A stretch of 17,215 nucleotides of DNA from Burkholderiales bacterium (GCA_025352345.1 JANXTP010000050.1:1-17215); one strand, 5' to 3'. Counted from the first letter of the stretch, positions 7,996 through 16,325 are shown. Made by a program: numbers and translations. The notes: generated by a model not told the origin, from the letters alone.

Positions 7996-9402
7996 ATGAC
8001 CTATCGAACCCCTTCGATGCTGTTGCCGCTGGCCGCTGCCATGTTGATGTCCGCCTGTGCGGTCACCCATGTCGACCCGCCGCCGCCGGTGGCGCCTGCG
8101 GCGCAGTACAAGGCGTCGGCTGACTGGAAGCACGCCTCTTCCGCCGCCGCAGTGCCTGACGACTGGTGGACGCTGTTCAACGATCCGCTGCTCGACGATC
8201 TGCAACGCCAGCTGATGATCGGCAACGAGAACCTGAAATCTGCGTTGTCTGCTGTGACCAGTGCGCTGGCCCTGTACGACGCGAGTCGCAGCGCGCTGCT
8301 GCCCACGCTCTCGCTCGGTGCCGGCGCCACGCGCAGCGGCACACCGAGCTCGAACAGTGCCGACAAATCGTCAAAACCGGTCAACAGCCTGAACGTGACG
8401 GCCACCGCCAGCTGGGAGATCGATCTGTGGGGGCGGTTGGCTGAAGCCCGAACCGGTGCCCAGGCCTCGTTCCAGGCCAGTGCCGATGACCTCGCTGCGG
8501 TGCGTCTGTCGGCGCAGGCGCTGCTGGTGCAAACCTACCTGTCGCTGCGCACCGCCGACGCGCAGTTGTCGGTGCTGGCCCGCAGCGTCGCGGCCTACCA
8601 GCGGTCGCTCGCGTTGACACAGGTGCGCTACGACGGTGGCGTGGCCGCACGCACCGATGTGCTGCAGGCGCAGACCCAGCTCAAGTCGGCACAGGCCCAG
8701 TCGGTCGACCTGACGGCACAACGGGCGCAGCTCGAGCATGCGATTGCGGTGCTGCTCGGTGCGCCGCCGGCATCGCTGGCGCTGGAACGCAACGCCAGCC
8801 TGCCGCCGGTGCCCGAGGTACCGCAGATGCTGCCGGCCTCGCTGCTGCAGCGTCGCCCCGACATCGCAGCAGCGCAGCACCGGGTGGCGGCGGCCTATGC
8901 CCAGATCGGCGTGGCCGACGCCGCCTTTTTCCCCGATCTGACGCTGTCGGCCAGCGCGGGCTTTCGCGGCGCCTCGCTGGCCCATCTGTTCAGCGCGCCC
9001 AACCTGCTCTGGTCGCTCGGCCCCACGCTGACGCAGGCCATCTTCGATGGCGGCCAGCGCAGGCTGGCCAGCGTGCAGGCCACCGCCGCGGCCGATCAGG
9101 CCACGTCGGCCTACCGCCAGACCGTGCTCACCGCCTTGCAGGAAGTCGAGGACAACCTGGCGCTCGCGCAGCAGCTCCAGCAGGAGGCGCAATGGCAGAG
9201 CGAGGCGCTGCAAGCGGCGCAAAGCAACCTCGACATCACGCTGGAGCAGTACCGCGCCGGCACCGTGAGTTACCTCAATGTGGTGGTGGCCCAGACGGCG
9301 GCGCTCAGCAGTGAGAACACCTTGCTGTCGGTGCGCAACCGCCAGCTCGCCGCGGTCAACCAGCTGCTGAAGAACATCGCCGGGCGCTGGCAGCCCGTGT
9401 GA
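7996..9402 (+). CDS. NodT/OprM-family outer-membrane efflux lipoprotein
   Basis: This is the outer-membrane channel of the pump, 468 residues, in the TolC-like OEP superfamily. The N-terminus is a lipoprotein signal peptide with the lipobox LMSAC and the modified cysteine at residue 21, followed by DPPPPVAPAAQYK. OprM/NodT-type landmarks follow: DDWWTLFNDPLLDDLQRQ, then NLKSALSAVTSALALYDASR. Next comes ASWEIDLWGRL, a hallmark of this family. The second OEP repeat has LLQRRPDIAAAQHRVAAAYA, FFPDLTLSASAGF and LTQAIFDGGQRRLA, and ends with YRAGTVSYLNVV. The gene begins 6 bp after mdtC, with GAAG as a weak ribosome site. Inclusion of the channel in the operon resembles Pseudomonas MuxABC-OpmB rather than E. 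coli, where TolC is encoded elsewhere. The exact orthologue name is not assignable, so no symbol is given. Confidence 0.93.
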   Translation: MTYRTPSMLLPLAAAMLMSACAVTHVDPPPPVAPAAQYKASADWKHASSAAAVPDDWWTLFNDPLLDDLQRQLMIGNENLKSALSAVTSALALYDASRSALLPTLSLGAGATRSGTPSSNSADKSSKPVNSLNVTATASWEIDLWGRLAEARTGAQASFQASADDLAAVRLSAQALLVQTYLSLRTADAQLSVLARSVAAYQRSLALTQVRYDGGVAARTDVLQAQTQLKSAQAQSVDLTAQRAQLEHAIAVLLGAPPASLALERNASLPPVPEVPQMLPASLLQRRPDIAAAQHRVAAAYAQIGVADAAFFPDLTLSASAGFRGASLAHLFSAPNLLWSLGPTLTQAIFDGGQRRLASVQATAAADQATSAYRQTVLTALQEVEDNLALAQQLQQEAQWQSEALQAAQSNLDITLEQYRAGTVSYLNVVVAQTAALSSENTLLSVRNRQLAAVNQLLKNIAGRWQPV

Positions 9403-9430
9403 GCCTCGTTGACGAGACAATCGCGGCACC

Positions 9431-10468
9431 ATGACGCCGACCACTGCCTCTTTGCCACTTTCGGCTGCACCGCAGCCGCCGTGGCTGGTGGCCGACATCG
9501 GCGGCACGCATGCCCGCTTCGGCCTCGTCGAGGGCCCGGCGCTCGCCGTCACGCAGGTCGAGCGGCTGCGCACCGAATCCCACCCGCAGCTGATCGATGC
9601 AGCGCGTGCCTACCTGGCCTCGCTGCCAGCATCGCTGAGACGGCCGACACGGGCCTGCCTGGCTGTGGCGGCGCCGCTGGATGGCGACGAGGTGCGTTTC
9701 ATCAACCACCCGTGGCGGTTCTCGCGTGATGCCTTGCAGCGCGATCTTGGGCTCGAACGGCTGATCCTGCTCAATGATTTCGAGGCGCTGGCATTGGCGC
9801 TGCCGGGTCTCCCGGCCGAGGGGCTGCGCAAGCACGCACCAGCGCCCGGGCAGGTGCCGTCCGCAGCGCAGCACGGGACGCTGGCCGTCGTCGGAGCGGG
9901 CACCGGCCTCGGTGTCGCCGGTCTGATCCGGACGGCCGCGGGCTGGCAGGCCGTTCCGGGCGAGGGTGGGCATGTCACGCTGGCCGCCTGCGACGATTTC
10001 GAGGTGGCCGTGCTGGCGGCCGCCCGCCGCGAGTTGACGCATGTGTCGGCCGAGCGACTGCTCTCCGGCGTCGGGCTGCCGCTGTTGCACCGCGCGGTGG
10101 CAGCAGCGTCCGGCCGTTCGATTGACCTGGCGATGCGCACTGAAGCCATCGTGCAGAGCGGCATCGATCAAGACGGCGGCGGCGATGCCGATTGCGCGCG
10201 GACGCTCGCCGTGTTCTGCGCGCTGCTGGGCACCGTTGCTGGCAATGTCGCGCTGACGCTGGGCGCGCGCGGCGGCATGTACATCGGCGGCGGCATCGTG
10301 CCGCGGATGGCCGATCTGTTCTTCGCCTCGGCATTTCGCGAACGCTTCGAGGCGAAAGGGCGCTATCGCGACTACATGCGTGCGATTCCAACCGCCTTGG
10401 TCATCGACTCGCAGGCGGCGCTGACCGGCGCTGCAGTCGCCCTGGCGCAGGCGGTGGCCGCCGCCTGA
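9431..10468 (+). CDS. glk: Glucokinase (ATP-dependent, proteobacterial Glk family)
   Basis: This cytoplasmic enzyme phosphorylates glucose to glucose-6-phosphate with ATP, feeding glycolytic pathways. The 345-residue product carries the Glk signature LVADIGGTHARFGLVE near the N-terminus (phosphate-binding loop). The sugar-site segment LILLNDFEALALALP contains the expected catalytic base D116. GAGTGLGVAGL and PGEGGHVTLAA form the second half of the active site, and GGMYIGGGIVPR lies near the C-terminus. E. coli Glk has about 321 residues, so this one has a slightly longer, proline/alanine-rich N-terminal extension of about 15 residues before the first motif. The start is 28 bp after the channel gene, and no convincing terminator separates them. 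A GACAAT hexamer (9416-9421) just before the ATG might be a private -10 element with a very short leader. No Shine-Dalgarno sequence is clear. Confidence 0.95.
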   Translation: MTPTTASLPLSAAPQPPWLVADIGGTHARFGLVEGPALAVTQVERLRTESHPQLIDAARAYLASLPASLRRPTRACLAVAAPLDGDEVRFINHPWRFSRDALQRDLGLERLILLNDFEALALALPGLPAEGLRKHAPAPGQVPSAAQHGTLAVVGAGTGLGVAGLIRTAAGWQAVPGEGGHVTLAACDDFEVAVLAAARRELTHVSAERLLSGVGLPLLHRAVAAASGRSIDLAMRTEAIVQSGIDQDGGGDADCARTLAVFCALLGTVAGNVALTLGARGGMYIGGGIVPRMADLFFASAFRERFEAKGRYRDYMRAIPTALVIDSQAALTGAAVALAQAVAAA

Positions 10469-10499
10469 CAGCACCTCGGATGGCCCAGGGGCGCCACCG

Positions 10500-10505
10500 T
10501 ACAAT
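10500..10505 (+). promoter_or_regulatory. Candidate -10 element for the yajC-secDF operon
   Basis: The hexamer TACAAT matches the sigma70 -10 consensus at 5 of 6 positions. It sits 32 bp after the glk stop and 50 bp before the yajC start, so a transcript would begin near 10512 with a leader of about 45 nt. No convincing -35 element is seen at the usual distance. The position at the head of a conserved operon supports it. Confidence 0.5.
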
Positions 10506-10543
10506 CTGCGGGTTTTGCCCAAGGCGTTTCTCGCCGCTCCAAC

Positions 10544-10549
10544 AGAGGA
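10544..10549 (+). promoter_or_regulatory. Ribosome binding site of yajC
   Basis: AGAGGA lies 6 nt before the GTG at 10556. It decides in favour of this GTG start, which also gives the N-terminus MFISDAFAQAA typical of YajC. Confidence 0.65.
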
Positions 10550-10555
10550 TTTCAC

Positions 10556-10888
10556 GTGTTCATTTCTGACGCTTTCGCCCAGGCCGCACCGGCTGCCACC
10601 GGGAGCCCCGACATGTTCGGCAGCCTCGGCTCCATGCTGCCGCTGGTGCTGATGTTCGTGGTGCTGTACTTCGTGATGATTCGTCCGCAGATGAAGCGTC
10701 AGAAGGAGCAGAAGGCGATGATCGATGCGCTGGCCAAGGGCGATGAGGTGGTCATTGGGGGTGGCGTGCTCGGCAAGGTCGCCAAGCTGGGTGAAACCTA
10801 CCTGTCGATCGAAGTTGCCAACGGTGTCGAGATCCAGGTGCAGCGCGCGTCAGTGCTGCAGGTGCTGCCCAAGGGCACGTTCAAATAA
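10556..10888 (+). CDS. yajC: Sec translocon accessory subunit YajC
   Basis: This is a small inner-membrane protein of 110 residues that co-purifies with SecDF in the holo-translocon. It has a short N-terminus (FISDAFAQAA) and a single transmembrane helix at about residues 27-42. The conserved junction MIRPQMKRQKEQK follows, and then a cytoplasmic domain with GDEVVIGGGVLGKVAKL and VEIQVQRASVLQVLPKG. All of these are standard for the family, and the length is normal. It starts with GTG, preceded by AGAGGA. It is the first gene of yajC-secD-secF, with a 96-bp spacer before secD that holds three small inverted repeats. In many Burkholderiales, tgt and queA precede yajC; here glk does. Confidence 0.96.
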   Translation: MFISDAFAQAAPAATGSPDMFGSLGSMLPLVLMFVVLYFVMIRPQMKRQKEQKAMIDALAKGDEVVIGGGVLGKVAKLGETYLSIEVANGVEIQVQRASVLQVLPKGTFK

Positions 10889-10895
10889 AGGCCTG

Positions 10896-10958
10896 ACGCA
10901 GGCTGCTGCGTTGCGGGTGCGACACCCCCATCCCTTCGGTGCCAGCCTGCAGGCCGGC
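10896..10958 (+). other. Cluster of three inverted repeats in the yajC-secD spacer
   Basis: Three short inverted repeats follow each other in the transcribed spacer. The first is ACGCAG-GCTG-CTGCGT (10896-10911), with a perfect 6-bp stem. The second is GGGTG-CGA-CACCC (10915-10927), with a perfect 5-bp stem. The third is GCCAGCCTGCAGGCCGGC (10941-10958), an 18-bp palindrome with one mismatched pair per arm. None is followed by a T tract, so they do not look like intrinsic terminators. They could be mRNA processing or stability elements, a leader controlling secD translation, or chance in GC-rich DNA. Confidence 0.4.
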
Positions 10959-10984
10959 TGCCGATCGATCGCCAGAAAGGCGTC

Positions 10985-12862
10985 ATGAACCGCTATCCCC
11001 TCTGGAAGTACGCGATCCTGCTGGTAGCCCTGCTGGTCGGCCTGGTCTACACCTTGCCGAACCTGTTCGGCGAAGCTCCCGCGGTGCAGGTCAGCAGCGG
11101 CCGCGCCACGTTGAAGATCGACAGCAGCGTCGCCACCCGCGTTGAAGGCGTCCTGACGCAGGCCGGCCTGAAAGCCGACTTCGTGCAGTTCGAAGGCAAC
11201 TCGGTGAAGGCTCGCTTTGCCGACACCGACACGCAGATCAAGGCCAAGGACGCCATCGGCAAGGCCCTGAACCCGGACCTTGCCGAGCCAAGCTACATCG
11301 TCGCGCTGAACCTGCTGTCGCGCTCGCCGCACTGGCTGACCGCGGTGCATGCGCTGCCGATGTCGCTGGGGCTGGACCTGCGTGGTGGCGTGCACTTCCT
11401 GATGCAGGTCGACATGAAGTCGGCGCTGACAAAAAAGGCCGAATCGCTGACCGGCGACGTGCGCCAGCTGCTGCGCGACAAGAATCTGCGCCATGCCGGC
11501 ATCGTGCGCGAAGGCGATTCGGTGGTCGGGCGCTTTCGCGACCGAGAGACGCTGACCGCGGCGCGCAACCTGTTGGAAGATGAACTGCGCGATCTGCAGT
11601 GGACCGAAACCCCCGATGGCACCGACATCAAGCTGGTCGGCGTGCTGAAGCAGGCTGCGTCTCGGCTGGTGCAGGAAGCGGCCGTGAAGCAGAACATCAC
11701 CACGCTGCACAACCGGGTCAATGAACTCGGCGTGTCGGAACCGGTGATCCAGCAGCAGGGTGCCGACCGCGTGGTGGTGCAGCTGCCCGGCGTGCAAGAC
11801 ACGGCAAAAGCCAAGGACATCATCGGCCGCACGGCGACGCTGGAAGTGCGCATGGTCGATGAAAGCACCGAAGCTGCCGCGGCTGCTGCGGGCACCGGGC
11901 CGGTACCGTTCGGCACCGAGCGCTACACCGAGCGCAATGGCGTTGCGCTGATCCTCAAGCGCCAGGTGATCTTGACCGGCGAGAACCTGACCGACGCTCA
12001 GGCCGGTTTTGACGGGCAGACCCAGGAACCCAGCGTCAACCTCACGCTCGACGCCAAAGGCTCACGCATCTTCAAGGACGTGACGCGCGAGAACATTGGC
12101 AAGCGCATGGCGATCCTGCTGTTCGAGAAGGGCAAGGGCGAGGTCGTCACCGCGCCGGTGATCCGTGCTGAGATCGGTGGCGGTCGGGTGCAGATTTCGG
12201 GTCGCATGACCACCGCCGAAGCAGCCGACACCTCGCTGCTGCTGCGCTCGGGATCGCTCGCCGCACCGATGGAGATCATCGAGGAGCGCACGATTGGTCC
12301 AAGCCTGGGTGCCGACAACATCTCGAAGGGCTTCAACAGCGTGCTGTACGGATTTGCAGCCATCGCTGTCTTCATGTGCCTTTACTACATGCTGTTCGGC
12401 ATGATCTCGACACTCGCGCTCGCGTTCAACCTGCTGCTGTTGGTGTCGGTGCTGTCGATGCTGCAGGCCAGCCTGACGCTGCCGGGCATGGCGGCCATCG
12501 CGTTGACGCTGGGCATGGCGATCGACGCCAACGTGCTGATCAACGAGCGGGTGCGCGAAGAGTTGCGCAACGGCGCGTCGCCGCAGGCGGCGATCCACAA
12601 CGGCTACGAACGGGCCTTCACCACCATCCTCGATTCGAACGTCACCACGCTGATCGCCGGTCTGGCGCTGCTGGCCTTCGGCTCCGGGCCGGTGCGCGGT
12701 TTCGCGGTCGTGCACTGCCTGGGCATCCTGACCTCGATGTTCTCGGCGGTGGTTTTTTCGCGCGGTCTGGTCAACCTCTGGTACGGGCGGCAGAAGAAGC
12801 TCAAGGGCGTGTCCATCGGGCAGGTCTGGAAACCCAGCGGTGACGTCAGCGCCAAGCGCTGA
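10985..12862 (+). CDS. secD: Protein translocase subunit SecD
   Basis: SecD is an inner-membrane protein that works with SecF to use the proton gradient in the late steps of Sec-dependent protein export. The 625-residue product starts MNRYPLWKYAILLVALLVGL, with TM1 at about residues 8-25. The conserved LGLDLRGGVHFLMQVD motif contains D131. The large periplasmic P1 region follows, including NRVNELGVSEPVIQQQG and VQLPGVQD. The region around EIGGGRVQISG ends in LLRSGSLAAPMEIIEERTIG. The C-terminal RND-like bundle of five helices has the TM4 signature LTLGMAIDANVLINERVREE, with the proton-relay aspartate D514. The length fits the family (E. coli 615). AGAAAGG (10974-10980) is a good ribosome site 4 nt before the ATG. 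secF follows 14 bp downstream. Confidence 0.97.
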   Translation: MNRYPLWKYAILLVALLVGLVYTLPNLFGEAPAVQVSSGRATLKIDSSVATRVEGVLTQAGLKADFVQFEGNSVKARFADTDTQIKAKDAIGKALNPDLAEPSYIVALNLLSRSPHWLTAVHALPMSLGLDLRGGVHFLMQVDMKSALTKKAESLTGDVRQLLRDKNLRHAGIVREGDSVVGRFRDRETLTAARNLLEDELRDLQWTETPDGTDIKLVGVLKQAASRLVQEAAVKQNITTLHNRVNELGVSEPVIQQQGADRVVVQLPGVQDTAKAKDIIGRTATLEVRMVDESTEAAAAAAGTGPVPFGTERYTERNGVALILKRQVILTGENLTDAQAGFDGQTQEPSVNLTLDAKGSRIFKDVTRENIGKRMAILLFEKGKGEVVTAPVIRAEIGGGRVQISGRMTTAEAADTSLLLRSGSLAAPMEIIEERTIGPSLGADNISKGFNSVLYGFAAIAVFMCLYYMLFGMISTLALAFNLLLLVSVLSMLQASLTLPGMAAIALTLGMAIDANVLINERVREELRNGASPQAAIHNGYERAFTTILDSNVTTLIAGLALLAFGSGPVRGFAVVHCLGILTSMFSAVVFSRGLVNLWYGRQKKLKGVSIGQVWKPSGDVSAKR

Positions 12863-12865
12863 ACT

Positions 12866-12870
12866 AGGAG
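12866..12870 (+). promoter_or_regulatory. Ribosome binding site of secF
   Basis: AGGAG lies 6 nt before the ATG at 12877, inside the 14-bp gap after the secD stop. It is the strongest Shine-Dalgarno sequence in the window and fixes the secF start. Confidence 0.8.
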
Positions 12871-12876
12871 TTCAAG

Positions 12877-13908
12877 ATGGAGTTTTTCAGGATCCGGCGT
12901 GACATCCCGTTCATGCGCCATGCGTTGGTGCTCAACGTGATTTCGGCCTTGACCTTCGCTGCGGCGGTGTTCTTCATCGCCACGCGCGGGCTGCATTTCT
13001 CGATCGAGTTCACCGGCGGCACGGTGGTCGAGGTGGCCTATGCGCAGGCGGCCGACATCAACAAGGTGCGCAGCACCGTCGAGTCGCTGCAGTTCGGCGA
13101 GGTGCAGGTGCAGAATTTCGGCACTTCGCGCGACGTGCTGATCCGTCTGCCCGTCAGCGGCGATGTGAAGCAGGCCGAGGTGGTGTCGCGTGTGTTCGGT
13201 GCGTTGTGTCAGGCCGAAGGCGGCACGGTCAGCACGCAGCAGATCACCTCCGACAAGGGCGCCCAGACCACCGCGCCGGTGTGTGGCGAGGTCGGTGCCG
13301 AGAAGGTCAAACTGCAGCGCAGCGAATTCGTCGGGCCGTCGGTCGGGTCGGAACTGGCGCGCGATGGTGCGCTGGCGCTGGCGGTGACGATCGCCGGCAT
13401 CATGCTGTATCTGGCAGTGCGCTTCGAGTGGAAGTTCTCGGTGGCCGGCATCGTTGCCAACCTGCACGACGTGATCATCATCGTCGGCTTCTTTGCGTTC
13501 TTCCAGTGGGAGTTTTCGCTGTCGGTGCTGGCCGCGGTGCTGGCGGTGCTGGGCTATTCGGTGAATGAGTCGGTGGTCATCTTCGACCGGATCCGCGAGG
13601 CCTTCCGCAAGTACCGCAAACTGACCACACCGCAGGTGATCGACCATGCCATCACCAGCACCATCAGCCGCACCATCATCACCCACGGCTGCACGCTGGT
13701 GATGGTGGTGTCGATGCTGATCTTCGGCGGCCCGACGCTGCACTACTTCGCGGTCGCGCTGACCATCGGCATCCTGTTCGGCATCTACTCGTCGGTGTTC
13801 GTTGCTGCTGCCATCGCGATGTGGCTGGGCGTCAAGCGCGAGGACCTGCTGAAGTCGTCGGGCAAGGAGCTCGATCCCGATGACCCGAACGCCGGGGCGG
13901 TGGTGTAG
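12877..13908 (+). CDS. secF: Protein translocase subunit SecF
   Basis: SecF is the partner of SecD in the proton-driven SecDF complex of the inner membrane. The 343-residue product begins MEFFRIRRDIPFMRHALVLN, with TM1 at about residues 18-36. Next comes the conserved FSIEFTGGTVVEVAY. A compact periplasmic domain follows, then EFVGPSVGSELARDGALAL leading into the helical bundle. The TM4/5 region has GYSVNESVVIFDRIREAFRK, with D237 in the FDRIRE motif. It also has the TRTI-like block SRTIITHGCTLVMVVSMLIF, and it ends in a hydrophilic tail. Length is in the normal range (E. coli 323). The stop codon TAG at 13906-13908 overlaps TAGAGT (13906-13911), a weak -10-like hexamer that could serve the next gene. 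Confidence 0.97.
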   Translation: MEFFRIRRDIPFMRHALVLNVISALTFAAAVFFIATRGLHFSIEFTGGTVVEVAYAQAADINKVRSTVESLQFGEVQVQNFGTSRDVLIRLPVSGDVKQAEVVSRVFGALCQAEGGTVSTQQITSDKGAQTTAPVCGEVGAEKVKLQRSEFVGPSVGSELARDGALALAVTIAGIMLYLAVRFEWKFSVAGIVANLHDVIIIVGFFAFFQWEFSLSVLAAVLAVLGYSVNESVVIFDRIREAFRKYRKLTTPQVIDHAITSTISRTIITHGCTLVMVVSMLIFGGPTLHYFAVALTIGILFGIYSSVFVAAAIAMWLGVKREDLLKSSGKELDPDDPNAGAVV

Positions 13909-13946
13909 AGTCGTTTTGAACTCCTCCTTGCAACCGACACGAAACC

Positions 13947-16292
13947 ATGGCGTCCACGGCCCACTCGATGGCCCAGGCCACCCAGGCCCGCTGTGCGTAC
14001 GTCGAAGGATTGCTGGACGGCATGCCGGGTGTGGTGCAGGCGGTTGATCAGGGCGCGCGACTGCTGCTCAGTCAGGTCGCCGATCCGGCCACGCAGATGC
14101 GTCGCCGTGATGCCGTTGAAGACCTGAAGAACACTGCCGGTTTCTGGCTGCAAGGCGCGATCTCGATGCTGCGCGGCGCGCTGACCAGCGGCATCGTTTC
14201 GGCCACACGACCGAACGATCTGCCGATGCCCGGTGATCGGCAGAACTTCAGCCTGGTCGACAACGAAACCATCGAAGGCGAGATCCTCAGCTCGCGGCTC
14301 GCGCTGGCAGTGATGGACCGCGCGTCCTGGGAGTTCACCGATCTGCGCTCGCGCATGACACTGCTCGAAGGCCGCGACGAGCTCGATGCCAACGACATCC
14401 TGCGCCCGCATGTGCTGGCGCGCATCGCGATCAACTCGTGGCGCGCGGCGGGCCTGAGCCACGAGACCTGGCGCACGCTGCAAAGCGTGCTGCATGAGGA
14501 ATTCGCGCACTTCAACGAAGAGGCGTATCACGAGGCGAACCGGCTGCTGATCCAGCAGCGGGTGTTGCCCGAAATCGATCTGCGGCCCTTCATCCGCCGT
14601 TCGCGCAATGCGGCTTTCGTCAACACACACTCCGGGGCGCTGGCCGGGGTGGGTTCGGGTGGGGCCGCGGGGCGTGACAGCGTCGGCGCGCCGACGGTTC
14701 GAGGCCACCTGGCCGAGCCGCGGGCGAGCCGCCGCAACGCGCTGCCCGACGGGCCCGCCCATGAAACCCGCCTGATGAGCCGTGTCGGGACGCTGGTTCG
14801 TGGCGGTTCCGACCACGCCGATGCGGTGCTGGGTCGGCTGAACCGGTTGATCGGTCGCCAACTGCCTGACTTCGCCCGCACCGCCCACGGGCCGGCCTCG
14901 CCGGCGCTGGACGCGGCGATCACCAGCGCCCAGCAAGGTATCGCGCTGCGGCTGACCCCGGACTCCGGTGGCCGCTATGCCGCCGGCCCGGTCAGCACGC
15001 CGGCGATGCTGGAGGAGCTGCACCAGCGCAAGCAGGCCTTGAAGGCCGCCGCGTCGTCACCGGGCGAGCGCGCGACGATCGAGGTGGTGGCCTTGCTGTT
15101 CCAGAGCATCCTGACCGAGGAGCGCATTCCGGCATCTGTGCGCGTATGGTTCGCGCGGCTGCAGATGCCGGTGCTGCGGGTGGCGGTGGGTGAGCCCGAT
15201 TTCTTCGCCACCACCGACCACCCGGCGCGCCGACTGATCGACCGCATGGGCGCTTGTGTGATGGGTTTCGATGCGCACAGCACGCGGGTGTCGGGCGGCG
15301 CGGTCGAGAAGGAGATCAAGCGCGTCGTGCAGGTCGTCGAAGCCTATCCGGACACCGGCCGCCGGGTGTTCCAGACGGTGCTGACCGAATTCGAACGCTT
15401 CCTCGAGCACTATTTCAAGAACGAGAACGAGGCCTCGCGCAAAGGCGTCTCGCTGGCGCAGCAGGTCGAGCAGCGCGAGACCTTGGCCATCCAGTACACG
15501 ATCGAGTTGCGCAAGATGCTCAACGAGGTGCCGGTGCCCGAAGGCGTGCGCGAATTCCTGTTCCATGTCTGGGCCGACGTGCTGGCGATGACGGCGGTCA
15601 AGGCGGGTCTGGGCAGTGACGACATCAAGGAGATGAAGCGCGCGGCAGCCGATCTGATCTGGTCGGCGAGCGCCAAGGTATCGCGCGACGAGCGCGCCGA
15701 TGTGATCCGCCGCCTGCCGCCGCTACTGAAGATCCTGCGCGACGGCATGCAGGGCGCCGGTGTTGCGCAGGCTGCGCAGGACGAGCACATCCAGCGCCTC
15801 AACACCGCGCTCGCTGCGGCCTTCACCGCGCGCACCGCGTCAATTCCGAAGGATCGCCTCGACCAGCTGATGGTGCGCCTGGAAACGCTGGAAGAGCTGC
15901 TGCCCGACGCCGACGACATGGAGATCGACGAGTCGCTGGTGCTCGATCTGTCAGGCCACGAAAGCAACGAGCTAGAAGTGGTCAACGCCGGTGGTTCGAT
16001 GCCGACGCCAGCGATGGCCGCCTGGGCGCGCGAGCTGCAGGTCGGCGGCTGGTACATGCTCGACTACCGCGATCGCAACGAGTCGGTGCAATTGGCCTGG
16101 CAGGGCATGCGCCGGCAGCTGTCGCTGTTCGTGACGCCGCAGGGCCGAGGCATCCTGTTCCAGCAGCAGCGACTGGCGGCATTCCTGCAGGCCGGCCTGC
16201 TGGTGCCGGTGCAGGACGAATCGCTGACGGTGCGCGCCACCCGCACCGCGCTGGCCCAGCTCGATGTCGATCCGAGTCGGCTGCTGAATTGA
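13947..16292 (+). CDS. DUF1631 family protein of unknown function
   Basis: This large predicted cytoplasmic protein has 781 residues, no signal peptide and no transmembrane segment. I recognise it as a DUF1631 family member from the overall pattern. The helical N-terminal part includes RDAVEDLKNTAGFWLQ, LVDNETIEGEILSSRLA and WEFTDLRSRMTLL. The middle has RVWFARLQMPVLRVAVGEPD, FFATTDHPARRLIDRMG and VFQTVLTEFERFLEHYF. The C-terminal segment has ELQVGGWYMLDY and LSLFVTPQGRGILFQQQRLA. A G/A/R-rich linker at about residues 225-275 separates the first two parts. An acidic stretch at about 649-680 (LLPDADDMEIDES) precedes the C-terminal domain. No catalytic motif is visible, and no experimental function is known to me. 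The gene starts 38 bp after secF without a terminator between them. There is no clear ribosome site before the ATG. It converges on smg. Confidence 0.85.
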   Translation: MASTAHSMAQATQARCAYVEGLLDGMPGVVQAVDQGARLLLSQVADPATQMRRRDAVEDLKNTAGFWLQGAISMLRGALTSGIVSATRPNDLPMPGDRQNFSLVDNETIEGEILSSRLALAVMDRASWEFTDLRSRMTLLEGRDELDANDILRPHVLARIAINSWRAAGLSHETWRTLQSVLHEEFAHFNEEAYHEANRLLIQQRVLPEIDLRPFIRRSRNAAFVNTHSGALAGVGSGGAAGRDSVGAPTVRGHLAEPRASRRNALPDGPAHETRLMSRVGTLVRGGSDHADAVLGRLNRLIGRQLPDFARTAHGPASPALDAAITSAQQGIALRLTPDSGGRYAAGPVSTPAMLEELHQRKQALKAAASSPGERATIEVVALLFQSILTEERIPASVRVWFARLQMPVLRVAVGEPDFFATTDHPARRLIDRMGACVMGFDAHSTRVSGGAVEKEIKRVVQVVEAYPDTGRRVFQTVLTEFERFLEHYFKNENEASRKGVSLAQQVEQRETLAIQYTIELRKMLNEVPVPEGVREFLFHVWADVLAMTAVKAGLGSDDIKEMKRAAADLIWSASAKVSRDERADVIRRLPPLLKILRDGMQGAGVAQAAQDEHIQRLNTALAAAFTARTASIPKDRLDQLMVRLETLEELLPDADDMEIDESLVLDLSGHESNELEVVNAGGSMPTPAMAAWARELQVGGWYMLDYRDRNESVQLAWQGMRRQLSLFVTPQGRGILFQQQRLAAFLQAGLLVPVQDESLTVRATRTALAQLDVDPSRLLN

Positions 16293-16302
16293 TCTTCCTG
16301 TG

Positions 16303-16325
16303 AAAAAGCCACCCGACGGTGGCTT
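16303..16325 (-). terminator. Intrinsic terminator of smg between convergent genes
   Basis: A perfect 8-bp stem AAGCCACC (16306-16313) and GGTGGCTT (16318-16325) encloses the 4-base loop CGAC. On the minus strand the stem ends in a run of five T (complement of 16303-16307), about 20 nt after the smg stop. It is therefore a good terminator for smg. On the plus strand only two T follow, so it would stop the DUF1631 transcript less well, but the stem may still protect its 3' end. Confidence 0.85.

Noticed and set aside
14620..14770. G/A/R-rich section of the DUF1631 gene as an inserted repeat or frameshift
   Set aside because: The frame stays open and rejoins conserved sequence. A flexible, low-complexity linker at this place is the simpler reading.
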